In this document: piece by piece, positions 27,951 through 35,194 of the stretch
How the letters are laid out: the number at the start of each line of letters is the position of its first letter
How positions within the stretch are numbered: the first letter of the stretch is position 1
Translations under genes and position numbers: made by a program
Origin: Comamonas terrae
GTDB taxonomy: Bacteria; Pseudomonadota; Gammaproteobacteria; Burkholderiales; Burkholderiaceae_C
NCBI RefSeq assembly: GCF_001544075.1
Contig: NZ_BCNT01000011.1
Coordinates: 53,943-117,942, forward strand
DNA length: 64,000 nt
Direction: 5' to 3'
The notes under the pieces: generated by a model
What the model saw: only the letters and a program-made list of their open reading frames with translations
What the model was told of the DNA's origin: nothing
Database searches by the model: none

Positions 27951-28838
27951 TCAGCGGGCGCGCGAACCGCCGGTCTTGGCCGCAGCCTTCTTGGCCGCCG
28001 GCGCGGCCGGAGCCTTCTTCGCCGCAGGCTTGGCGGGGCTCTTGGCGGCTGCCGCCCTGGAAGAAGCTGCGGATGGGGCCTTGGCCGGCTTGGCGGATGC
28101 GGCGGCGGATTGGGCCGCGCCTTCTGCAGAGGCCTTGCCGAAGGACATGACCTGGTCCATCGTGGCCTTGGCCAAGCCGCTGGCCATCTCGGTCGCGCGC
28201 TGCGCAGCCATCAGCGTCTCGGGCGGCACGGGCTCGGCCAGCGCCTTGGCCGCGATCTGCTGGAATTGCTGGGTCAGCGATCCCCACCACTGCATGGCCT
28301 GGTTCAGTGCGGCCTGCGCGGGCTCCGCGGCCTGCTCGCCGCCTTCAGCCCTGGATTCGGCCGTGGCTTCGGCCGCGGTACCGGCGCTCCCGGCGGCAGG
28401 TTTGCGGGGCTCGGCAGGGGCGGCGGCCTCCTGCGCCTGGCCGCCAGCAGCCGCCGCGTTCGCGGCCGCATTCATGGGCCACTCGGAAAAATCCTGGGCC
28501 TTGGCGCCTCCAGCCTCCCCTCCGCCGGGGAACTGGAAAGCCTTGGCCAGCTCGCCCATGCTGACATTCATGCCCTTGAGGGTGGACAGCGTCATGCGCT
28601 GCACTTCCAGCGCCTGGATGGTGGCGGCCAGCGCGCGGCCGTTCTGCTCCAGCCAGAACTGCACGGCCTTGAGTTCGGTGATGCGCTTTTCCACTTCCTC
28701 GATGCTGACCGTGGGCGCCACCCATTGCGGCATGCCGCCCAGCGGCTTGGCCGCGGAGCCTGCGCTCTGGGCCAGGCCCTGCAGGAAATCGAAGCCGGGA
28801 ATGAACTTGCCAAAGCCGAAGGAGGATGCGTCGCTCAT
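27951..28838 (-). CDS. phaM: PhaM-type polyhydroxybutyrate granule protein
   Basis: 295 residues. The N-terminal region holds the PhaM signature: MPQWVAPTVSIEEVEKRI, then ELKAVQFWLEQN, then IQALEVQRMTLSTLKGMN (about 36-91). An Ala-rich middle follows, and the C-terminal tail is Lys/Ala/Pro-rich (KSPAKPAAKKAPAAPAAKK), like histone H1. In Ralstonia PhaM activates PHB synthase and tethers granules to the nucleoid; the basic tail fits DNA binding. The ATG at 28838 matches the family start. It shows that the host makes polyhydroxyalkanoate granules. Confidence 0.92.
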   Translation of the reverse strand: MSDASSFGFGKFIPGFDFLQGLAQSAGSAAKPLGGMPQWVAPTVSIEEVEKRITELKAVQFWLEQNGRALAATIQALEVQRMTLSTLKGMNVSMGELAKAFQFPGGGEAGGAKAQDFSEWPMNAAANAAAAGGQAQEAAAPAEPRKPAAGSAGTAAEATAESRAEGGEQAAEPAQAALNQAMQWWGSLTQQFQQIAAKALAEPVPPETLMAAQRATEMASGLAKATMDQVMSFGKASAEGAAQSAAASAKPAKAPSAASSRAAAAKSPAKPAAKKAPAAPAAKKAAAKTGGSRAR

Positions 28839-29012
28839 GGTTGGTCTCGCAGTAGGTGATGTGCACCAGGCCCGCGCCTTGCTCTCGAAAGCATCCAGGC
28901 CCACCGTTGCAGCACAGCTTAACCCAGAGCATCCCCGCGCCCAACCGGGATGCAGGGCCATCAGTGCAAATCCCAGTCAGCTTCCGGCCACTTTTCCTGG
29001 CCGGCCTTCCAT

Positions 29013-29047
29013 GAAAAAAGGCCTTCGATCTCGGATCGAAAGCCTTG
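29013..29047 (-). terminator. Rho-independent terminator of the copper-chaperone operon
   Basis: On the minus strand, AGGCTTTCGATC pairs with GATCGAAGGCCT around CGA with one mismatch, followed by TTTTTTC. It lies about 40 bp after the PCu(A)C stop codon. The rest of the 28839-29083 gap shows nothing further. Confidence 0.93.
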
Positions 29048-29083
29048 CAAGCAAGCGTAATGCGGCCGCCCGGCCGCCGTGCT

Positions 29084-29608
29084 TCAGTGCATATGCCCAT
29101 GGTGGGCGGCCGCGGCATCGCCGCCGGCCGGCGGCGCCGTGCGCACCGGCACCTGCAGATGCAGGCGCGAGAGTTCGCCCTTGGCATCCTTGAACACCAG
29201 GGTGATGGGCACCTGGGTGTCCTTGACCAGCGGCGCCTTGAGCTGCTGCAGCATTACGTGATAGCCGCCGGGCTTGAGGTCCACGGGCACGCCCTGGGGC
29301 AGGTCCAGCGCGTCGATGGCGCGCATGCGCATCACGTCGCCCTCCATCTTCATCTCGTGCACCTCGGCCACGCCGGCCACGGGCGTTTCCACGCCCACGA
29401 GCTTCAGCGGCTCCTTGGCCGTCAGGCGCATGAAGGCGCCCGAGGCCTGCTGGCCCGGCACGCTGGCGCGCGCCCAGGCGTTCTGCGCCTCCACATGGGC
29501 CGCATCGGGATGGGCCAGCGCGGCCCCTGCAAACAGCGCAGAGCACATGGCAATCGCGGGGATGCACACGGACATGCGCATGGCGGTGGTGAAACGTTGC
29601 AAGTTCAT
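29084..29608 (-). CDS. Periplasmic copper chaperone PCu(A)C
   Basis: 174 residues. The signal peptide is cleaved after AALA (about residue 33). The copper motif is HEMKMEG, then MRM, then GGYHVML, matching the family's H(M)-X10-M-X21-HXM pattern. A His-rich tail (HHGHMH) adds metal ligands. The ATG at 29608 follows GGAGAAG. PCu(A)C delivers Cu(I) to the CuA site of cytochrome oxidase or binds periplasmic copper. A DUF2946 gene lies 77 bp upstream on the same strand. Confidence 0.93.
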   Translation of the reverse strand: MNLQRFTTAMRMSVCIPAIAMCSALFAGAALAHPDAAHVEAQNAWARASVPGQQASGAFMRLTAKEPLKLVGVETPVAGVAEVHEMKMEGDVMRMRAIDALDLPQGVPVDLKPGGYHVMLQQLKAPLVKDTQVPITLVFKDAKGELSRLHLQVPVRTAPPAGGDAAAAHHGHMH

Positions 29609-29685
29609 GAAATCTTCTCCAGACAACCGGCCAGGGGCCGGACTCACTCATCGAAAACGCCTGAAACCCTGGTGTTCAAGCGCCA

Positions 29686-30111
29686 TCAGCCATGTTTGTT
29701 GAAGACTTCGAGGGGCGGAGCGCGCGGCTGGGGCAGGACCTGGGCCGTGCGGTTCCAGGGCCCCACATAGCCGGCAACGACGAAGGCCATCTCGGGCGCC
29801 GCCCGGCATGCGTTGTGCGTACCGGCCGGAGGCGGGGCCAGCAGCGGCAGGCACAGCGGGCAGTCGATACCGTGCACAGCAGGCACGGCATCGTCCTGCG
29901 CCACCGGGCTCGGCACCCAGCGGATCTCTCCCGAGGCGCTGCATGCGGGCTCCAGACGCCCCATGGCGGCGGCCCGCGCCCAGGGTGCCGCCACGCCGGT
30001 GAGCATCACGCAAACCCATGCCAGCAGCACCCAGCGCGCCAGCGGACCGGGCGCGGGAAGCTGCAGACGAGGGGACGGCATGGGCATGCCGGCCATTGTA
30101 GGAGCAGCCAC
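29686..30111 (-). CDS. DUF2946-family protein
   Basis: Up to 141 residues. One membrane or signal helix lies near 26-48, followed by a conserved GIDCPLCLPL motif with a metal-ligand-like CxxC near 85 and a further Cys (NACRAAPEM). DUF2946 proteins commonly sit in copper loci, and the PCu(A)C neighbour agrees. The start is uncertain: the longest reading begins at a GTG at 30111, with ATG codons five, eight and ten codons later. None has a clear ribosome site. Confidence 0.72.
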   Translation of the reverse strand: MAAPTMAGMPMPSPRLQLPAPGPLARWVLLAWVCVMLTGVAAPWARAAAMGRLEPACSASGEIRWVPSPVAQDDAVPAVHGIDCPLCLPLLAPPPAGTHNACRAAPEMAFVVAGYVGPWNRTAQVLPQPRAPPLEVFNKHG

Positions 30112-30232
30112 GCGCTATCCGGTCGGCGACGCCCCGCATCCTCCAGCGGCCCTACCATGCAGGTCTCGGGAGGGACGGCCAAGGCCGGCGCCCGCTGCCG
30201 ACCCTCGAGCCCATCACAACCAGGAGACAAGA

Positions 30233-30883
30233 ATGCTTTCTTTGTGCGGATTCTCGGCCAGCAACTACTACAACAAGGTCAAGCTGGCCCTGATGGAGAA
30301 GAACCTGCCCTTCGAGGAAGAGCTGGCATGGATAGGCGAGACCAACACCGACGAATCGCCGCTGGGCAAGGTGCCGTATCTGCGCACGGCGCATGGCGCC
30401 ATCAGCGAGTCGGATGCCATCATCGAATACGTGGAGGCGCTGCCCTCCGAGGTGCGGCTGCTGCCGGCCGACCCGTTTGCCGCCGCCAAGGTGCGCGAGC
30501 TGTGCGTGTACCTGAACCTGCACCTGGAGCTGGTGGCGCGCAATCTCTATCCGCAGGCCTTCTTCGGCGGCAAGGTCAGCGATGCCGCGCGCGACAAGGC
30601 GCTGGCCCAGCTGGAGAAGAACGTGGCGGCCTTCGCGAGGATCGCGCGCTTCGATGCGCCCTTCATCGCGGGCGACAGCTTCACGCTGGCCGACTGCAGC
30701 GCCATCGTCCACCTGCCGCTGGTCAGCGCCGCGACCAAGAGCGTCTGCGGCAAGGACGTGCTGGCCGAGCTGCCGGTGCGCGACTACCTGGCGCGCATGG
30801 GCGAGCGGCCCACGGTGCAGAAGGTCAATGCCGACCGCAAGGCCAGCACCGTGGCCATGATGGCGCGCTACCAGACCAAGTGA
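30233..30883 (+). CDS. Glutathione S-transferase family protein
   Basis: 216 residues. The thioredoxin-fold N domain (1-75) has the signature SASNYYNKVKLALMEKNLPF, GKVPYL and SESDAIIEYVE. The helical C domain carries FIAGDSFTLADCSAIVHLPL near 145-165. CAGGAGACAAG precedes the ATG at 30233. Cytoplasmic; it conjugates glutathione or handles a thiol-linked intermediate, substrate unknown. A VOC-family gene starts 49 bp downstream, suggesting a detoxification pair. Confidence 0.9.
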   Translation: MLSLCGFSASNYYNKVKLALMEKNLPFEEELAWIGETNTDESPLGKVPYLRTAHGAISESDAIIEYVEALPSEVRLLPADPFAAAKVRELCVYLNLHLELVARNLYPQAFFGGKVSDAARDKALAQLEKNVAAFARIARFDAPFIAGDSFTLADCSAIVHLPLVSAATKSVCGKDVLAELPVRDYLARMGERPTVQKVNADRKASTVAMMARYQTK

Positions 30884-30932
30884 GCGCTGCGGCGGCGGAA
30901 GGCCGTGCCTGCGGTGTTATCGTCGAGCCACT

Positions 30933-31346
30933 ATGCAAAGCCTGTTCCATCTTGCCTACCATGTGACCGACCTCGACGAGGCGCGCCGTTTCTACGGCGG
31001 CGTGCTTGGCTGCCGCGAAGGCCGCAGCACCGAGACCTGGGTCGACTTCGACTTCTTCGGCCACCAGATCTCGCTGCACCTGGGCCAGCCCTTCGCCGTG
31101 GCCAACACCGGCAAGGTGGGCAACCACATGGTGCCCATGCCCCACCTGGGCGTGATCCTGCTCAAGCCCGACTGGCTGGCGCTGGCCAAGCGCCTGAAGG
31201 CCGCCGGCACCCGCTTCGTGCTGGAACCCCAGGTACGCTTCGAGGGAGAGCCCGGCGAGCAATGGACCATGTTCTTCCACGACCCCAGCGGCAACCCGAT
31301 CGAGGTCAAGGGTTTCACCAGTTGGGAAGCGGTGTACGAGCACTGA
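30933..31346 (+). CDS. VOC-superfamily (glyoxalase/dioxygenase-like) protein
   Basis: 137 residues, a single paired betaalphabetabetabeta module unit. The metal-ligand candidates are His near 7-10 (FHLAYHV), His in FFGHQISLHLG and Glu in NPIEVKGF (about 124). A FHDPSGNP motif is typical of the superfamily. It is the second gene of a GST-VOC pair. The reaction is not assignable from sequence alone. Confidence 0.88.
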   Translation: MQSLFHLAYHVTDLDEARRFYGGVLGCREGRSTETWVDFDFFGHQISLHLGQPFAVANTGKVGNHMVPMPHLGVILLKPDWLALAKRLKAAGTRFVLEPQVRFEGEPGEQWTMFFHDPSGNPIEVKGFTSWEAVYEH

Positions 31347-31518
31347 CAGCCGCCCTGCGCCAGCCCTGACAAACTGTCCGCAGCCATTCGCCTATGCTCC
31401 GCAGCACTGGAGCTTGGGACTTCTGCTTCCTGCCACAGCACGGCCCGCCAGCTGCGGCTCGAAGCAGCCCATCATCCGTTTCGACAGCGCGGATGCATCA
31501 CTTCGTCGTATCGATGCC

Positions 31519-31569
31519 TTGCCTGGATTCATGCTGCAATTAATATAATTGAGAATCATTCTCAGAATT
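31519..31569 (+). promoter_or_regulatory. Fur-regulated promoter of the TonB receptor
   Basis: TTGCCT at 31519-31524 and TATAAT at 31544-31549 are separated by 19 bp. A Fur box (31547-31569) overlaps the -10 element: TGAGAATCATTCTCA at 31550-31564 is a perfect palindrome, extended by AATT on both sides. Iron-bound Fur would block the promoter. The predicted 5' leader is only about 20 bases. Confidence 0.82.
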
Positions 31570-31575
31570 ATTCAT

Positions 31576-33741
31576 ATGAAATCCCGTCATTCCGCGGCAT
31601 GCCCTCTTCGCACCGCCGCGCCCAGGCCGCTCCATACTCCTTTGCTGCTGGCGTGCAGCCTGGCCTGCGGTGCGGTCCAGGCCCAGACCGAACGGACCGA
31701 CGCTCCCACGCTGGGCGAGGTGCAGGTCCAGGCATCGAGCATGGCCGACCTGCCCGGCCTGGCGCTGGACCGGCCGGTCAACAACGGCGCCCTGGGCCAG
31801 CGCACGGCGCTGGAGACACCTTTTTCCAGCGCCAATATCTCGGCCGACATCATCGAGCAGACTGCGCCGGGCAAGCTGGGCGACCTGTTCTTTGCCGATG
31901 CCTCGGTGTCCGACAACAGCTCTACCTCGGGCGGCTGGGCCAGCTATCTGTCCGTGCGCGGCCTGGACATGGACTGGCAGAACTCCTTCCGCATCGACGG
32001 CCATCCCTTCATCAGCTATGCCACGCTGCTGCCCTATGAGCACATGGAGCAGGTGGACCTGCTCAAGGGCGCGACCGGCTTTCTCTACGGCTTCGGCAGC
32101 CCCGGCGGCCTGATCAACTACGTCACCAAGAAACCCACCGGCGAACCCGTGCGCAATGTGGGTCTGGGCTTTTCCGGCAAGAGCCTGTGGCGCGCGAATG
32201 CCGACATCGGCGGCCGCGCCGGCGAGGACGGCCGCTTCGGCTACCGCCTCAATCTCAGCCATGAAAGCGGCGAAGCGGCCAACACCAGTCGCCAGCGCCG
32301 CAACGCGGTATCGCTGGCGCTCGACGCCAAGCTGACCAGCGACCTGAGCTGGGAGCTGCAATCGCTGTTCCAGAAGCGCCGCGTCAGCGACATGGAACCC
32401 ACCATCACCACCAGCAGCCTGGCCGGTCGCAATCTGCCGCAGCCTGTCGCCAACGACGACGGCCGCATGGTCGGCCCGGGCAATTTCTCGGACAACGAAT
32501 TCAAGTACGTCTCCACGGGAATCAAGTACCGGCTTGCGCAGGACTGGCAGCTCAGCGGCAGCTACAGCCACAGCAGCACACGCACGCAGCGCAACGAATC
32601 CGTGATCAGCCTGCTGGACTCCGCGGGCAACTACCGCAATTTCCGCTCCGACTACGGCGAGGCCTACCAGACCAACCAGTTCGAGGCACTGCTGCAGGGC
32701 AGGCTGCAAACGGGCGCGGTGCGGCACCAGATCGTGGTCGGCGCTTCCTGGCAGCAGCAGCGCAACGACTACAGCGCCGCAGGCACCTATGAGGAAGTGG
32801 GCCTGGGCAATCTGAACCAGGCCAACCGCTACGCCTACTACAGCCCCACGGGCCTGGACGGCCTGGGCCTGTACCGTGCGGCCGACATCACGCAGCGCGC
32901 CATCTTTGCCAGCGACACGCTGGAGTTTTCGCAGCAGTGGTCGGTGCTGGCCGGCCTCCGCTACAACAGCTACCAGCAGCGCCAGTACGACACCACGGGA
33001 GCCGAGACCTCGCGCTACGAGAAATCCGGCACCGCCACGCCCACACTGGCGCTGATGTACAGGTTCGCCCCACAGAGCATGGCCTATGCCAGCTACATGG
33101 AAGCGCTGGTGCCGGGCTCCATCGTCGCCGACCGAAGCCTGAGCAACTACCGCGCCCTGCTCAATCCGCTCAAGACCCGCCAGTACGAAATGGGCATCAA
33201 GACCGTGCAGCCCAACTGGTCGGCCACGGCGGCGCTGTTCCGCATCGAGAAGCCGTCCGAATATTCGGACGGCACAACTATGCGCCAGGACGGCCAGTCC
33301 ACCTACCAGGGCCTGGAGCTGGCGGGCGCCGTGAAGCTGGCCCGGCAGTGGAGCCTGGGCGGCAACCTGATGCTGCTGGACAGCGAATACGGCCGCGGCA
33401 ATGCGGCCATCGACGGCAACCGCATTGCCGGCGCGCCGCGCTACGTGGCCACGGCCCAACTGGGCTACCACGTGCCTCAGCTGCCTGGCCTGCAGCTGAC
33501 GGCAGGCATCAAGCACACGGGAAACACCATGCTGGATGCGGCCAACCAGCTGCAGGTGGCCGGCTACAGTCTGCTGAACCTGGGCGCCAACTACGAGACC
33601 GTGATTGCCGGCAAATCCACCACGCTGCGCGTGATGCTGAGCAATGCCACGAACCGCAAATACTGGGCCTACCAGTACGCGAACTACATCAAGGCGGGCG
33701 ATCCGCGCAGCATCAACCTCAGCGCCACCGTGCGCTTCTGA
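31576..33741 (+). CDS. TonB-dependent siderophore receptor
   Basis: 721 residues. The signal peptide is cleaved after GAVQA (about residue 36). A plug domain (about 50-190) contains the FGSPGGLINYVTKKP motif. A 22-strand barrel ends in the outer-membrane sorting tail INLSATVRF. There is no N-terminal signalling extension. The first ATG after the Fur box is at 31576; no Shine-Dalgarno is visible, which is odd for an abundant protein. The PepSY reductase and 61-residue gene follow, so imported ferric siderophore is probably reduced at the inner membrane. Confidence 0.93.
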   Translation: MKSRHSAACPLRTAAPRPLHTPLLLACSLACGAVQAQTERTDAPTLGEVQVQASSMADLPGLALDRPVNNGALGQRTALETPFSSANISADIIEQTAPGKLGDLFFADASVSDNSSTSGGWASYLSVRGLDMDWQNSFRIDGHPFISYATLLPYEHMEQVDLLKGATGFLYGFGSPGGLINYVTKKPTGEPVRNVGLGFSGKSLWRANADIGGRAGEDGRFGYRLNLSHESGEAANTSRQRRNAVSLALDAKLTSDLSWELQSLFQKRRVSDMEPTITTSSLAGRNLPQPVANDDGRMVGPGNFSDNEFKYVSTGIKYRLAQDWQLSGSYSHSSTRTQRNESVISLLDSAGNYRNFRSDYGEAYQTNQFEALLQGRLQTGAVRHQIVVGASWQQQRNDYSAAGTYEEVGLGNLNQANRYAYYSPTGLDGLGLYRAADITQRAIFASDTLEFSQQWSVLAGLRYNSYQQRQYDTTGAETSRYEKSGTATPTLALMYRFAPQSMAYASYMEALVPGSIVADRSLSNYRALLNPLKTRQYEMGIKTVQPNWSATAALFRIEKPSEYSDGTTMRQDGQSTYQGLELAGAVKLARQWSLGGNLMLLDSEYGRGNAAIDGNRIAGAPRYVATAQLGYHVPQLPGLQLTAGIKHTGNTMLDAANQLQVAGYSLLNLGANYETVIAGKSTTLRVMLSNATNRKYWAYQYANYIKAGDPRSINLSATVRF

Positions 33742-33791
33742 CGCGGCCGCGGCGGCCCGGCAACTGCCCTGACCGCTGCACCGCCCTGGCC

Positions 33792-34928
33792 ATGACAAAC
33801 ACTTCCCTTCGGCGCTGGTCGTGGATACACAAGTGGAGCAGCCTGGTCTGCACCACGTTCATGCTGCTGCTGTGCCTGACCGGCCTGCCGCTGATCTTCC
33901 ACCATGAGATCCAGGAGCTCACGAGCACGGCCGTGCCCGCGCGCCATCATCCGACCGGTGCGCAGCGCGCCAGCCTGGATGCCGTGCTGGCCACGGCCCA
34001 GGCACGCCATCCGGGGCTGTTTCCGATGTATGTCAGCCGCGAAGAGGACGACGACAGCTTCTGGTATGTGAGCCTGGCTCCACGCCTCGAAGAGACCGAG
34101 AAATTCGAGGTGCTGGCCATAGACGCCTATACGGCGCAAGTCCTGCCTTCGCCCGATTTCTATTCGGGCTTCATGTACTGGATGACACGGCTGCACGTGG
34201 ACCTGTTCGCCGGCCTGCCCGGCATGCTGTTCCTGGGCGCCATGGGCCTGCTGCTGCTCGCGGCCCTGGTCTCGGGCGTGGTGCTCTACGCGCCCTTTAT
34301 GGGCAAGCTGCCCTTCGGTGCCGTGCGGCGCGGCCGCTCCGCGCGCCTGCGCTGGCTGGACCTGCACAACGCCCTGGGCATCTGCACGCTGGCCTGGCTG
34401 TTCGTGGTGGGCGCCACGGGCGTGGTTAACACCCTGGCCCAGCCCGCGCTCAATTACTGGCAGGAGCATCACCTCAAGCCCTGGCTGTCGCGGCATGCCG
34501 GAGGCCGGCCGCCCACGGCCGCCGAGCGCAGCCCGCTGGACGCCGCCGTGCGCGCCGCCATGGCCACCGAACCCGGCATGACGCTCAGCTACCTGGCCTT
34601 TCCGGGCGTGCTGGCCGGCACGCCCATGCACTACACCATCTACATGCGCGGCAGCAGCGCGCTCACGGCCAAGCTCTACCAGCCCGTGCTGGTGAATGCG
34701 CGCAGCGGCGCGGTCGAAGGCTCGGTGGCACCGCCCTGGTATCTCAAGACCCTGTACCTGTCCCAGCCGCTGCACTTCGGCGACTACGCAGGCATGCCGC
34801 TCAAGCTGCTATGGGCCGTGCTCGACGTGCTGTGCATCGCGGTGCTGGGCAGCGGGCTCTACCTGTGGCTGCGCAAGCCCGCCATGCGGCCGGCCGCCAT
34901 GGCAGCCGCCCGGAAGGCCGCCGCATGA
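33792..34928 (+). CDS. PepSY-associated TM-helix protein (ferric-siderophore reductase type)
   Basis: 378 residues with four predicted membrane helices at about 12-35, 137-160, 190-212 and 335-358. The family's conserved His residues are present: HKWSS near the first helix, HVD near 135 and HNALG near 190. Periplasmic PepSY-like loops lie between helices. Such proteins follow siderophore receptors and are thought to reduce ferric siderophores with haem-borne electrons. It lies 50 bp after the TonB receptor and overlaps the next gene by ATGA. Confidence 0.88.
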   Translation: MTNTSLRRWSWIHKWSSLVCTTFMLLLCLTGLPLIFHHEIQELTSTAVPARHHPTGAQRASLDAVLATAQARHPGLFPMYVSREEDDDSFWYVSLAPRLEETEKFEVLAIDAYTAQVLPSPDFYSGFMYWMTRLHVDLFAGLPGMLFLGAMGLLLLAALVSGVVLYAPFMGKLPFGAVRRGRSARLRWLDLHNALGICTLAWLFVVGATGVVNTLAQPALNYWQEHHLKPWLSRHAGGRPPTAAERSPLDAAVRAAMATEPGMTLSYLAFPGVLAGTPMHYTIYMRGSSALTAKLYQPVLVNARSGAVEGSVAPPWYLKTLYLSQPLHFGDYAGMPLKLLWAVLDVLCIAVLGSGLYLWLRKPAMRPAAMAAARKAAA

Positions 34929-35110
34929 GCGCCTCCAGGCCATACCCTGTCTGGCGCATGCCGCTGCTGCTGGCGGCGCTGACCGCTGCCGGCCTGCTGG
35001 CAGGGCTGCTGGGCCAAGGCTGGCTCAAGCCCGCCTGCTGGCTGGGCCTGGGCCTGCCCGCGGCCGTCTCGCTGTGGGCCCTGTTCTGGAGCCGGCACGG
35101 CAAGGGCTAG
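34925..35110 (+). CDS. 61-residue two-helix membrane protein
   Basis: Starts MSASRPYPVWRMP. Two hydrophobic helices occupy about 13-30 and 37-54, and the tail is short and basic. Its ATG overlaps the PepSY gene's TGA in ATGA (34925-34928), a sign of coupling. I know no function; similar tiny proteins are found after PepSY reductases in iron operons. It may be an assembly or accessory subunit. Confidence 0.75.
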   Translation: MSASRPYPVWRMPLLLAALTAAGLLAGLLGQGWLKPACWLGLGLPAAVSLWALFWSRHGKG

Positions 35111-35140
35111 TGCCGCAGGGCCGGCTTGTCTATCTGGAAT

Positions 35141-35164
35141 CCATAGCTGCCAGCGCATGCAATT
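35141..35164. repeat. Dispersed repeat half-site (CATAGCTGCCAGCGC)
   Basis: It matches the half-site at 21788-21800 (CCATAGCTGCCAGCGC shared). It lies between the 61-residue gene and the convergent recD gene. Confidence 0.5.
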
Positions 35165-35194
35165 CCGTCGTTTCACTGCTGTTTGGCCCGGAAA

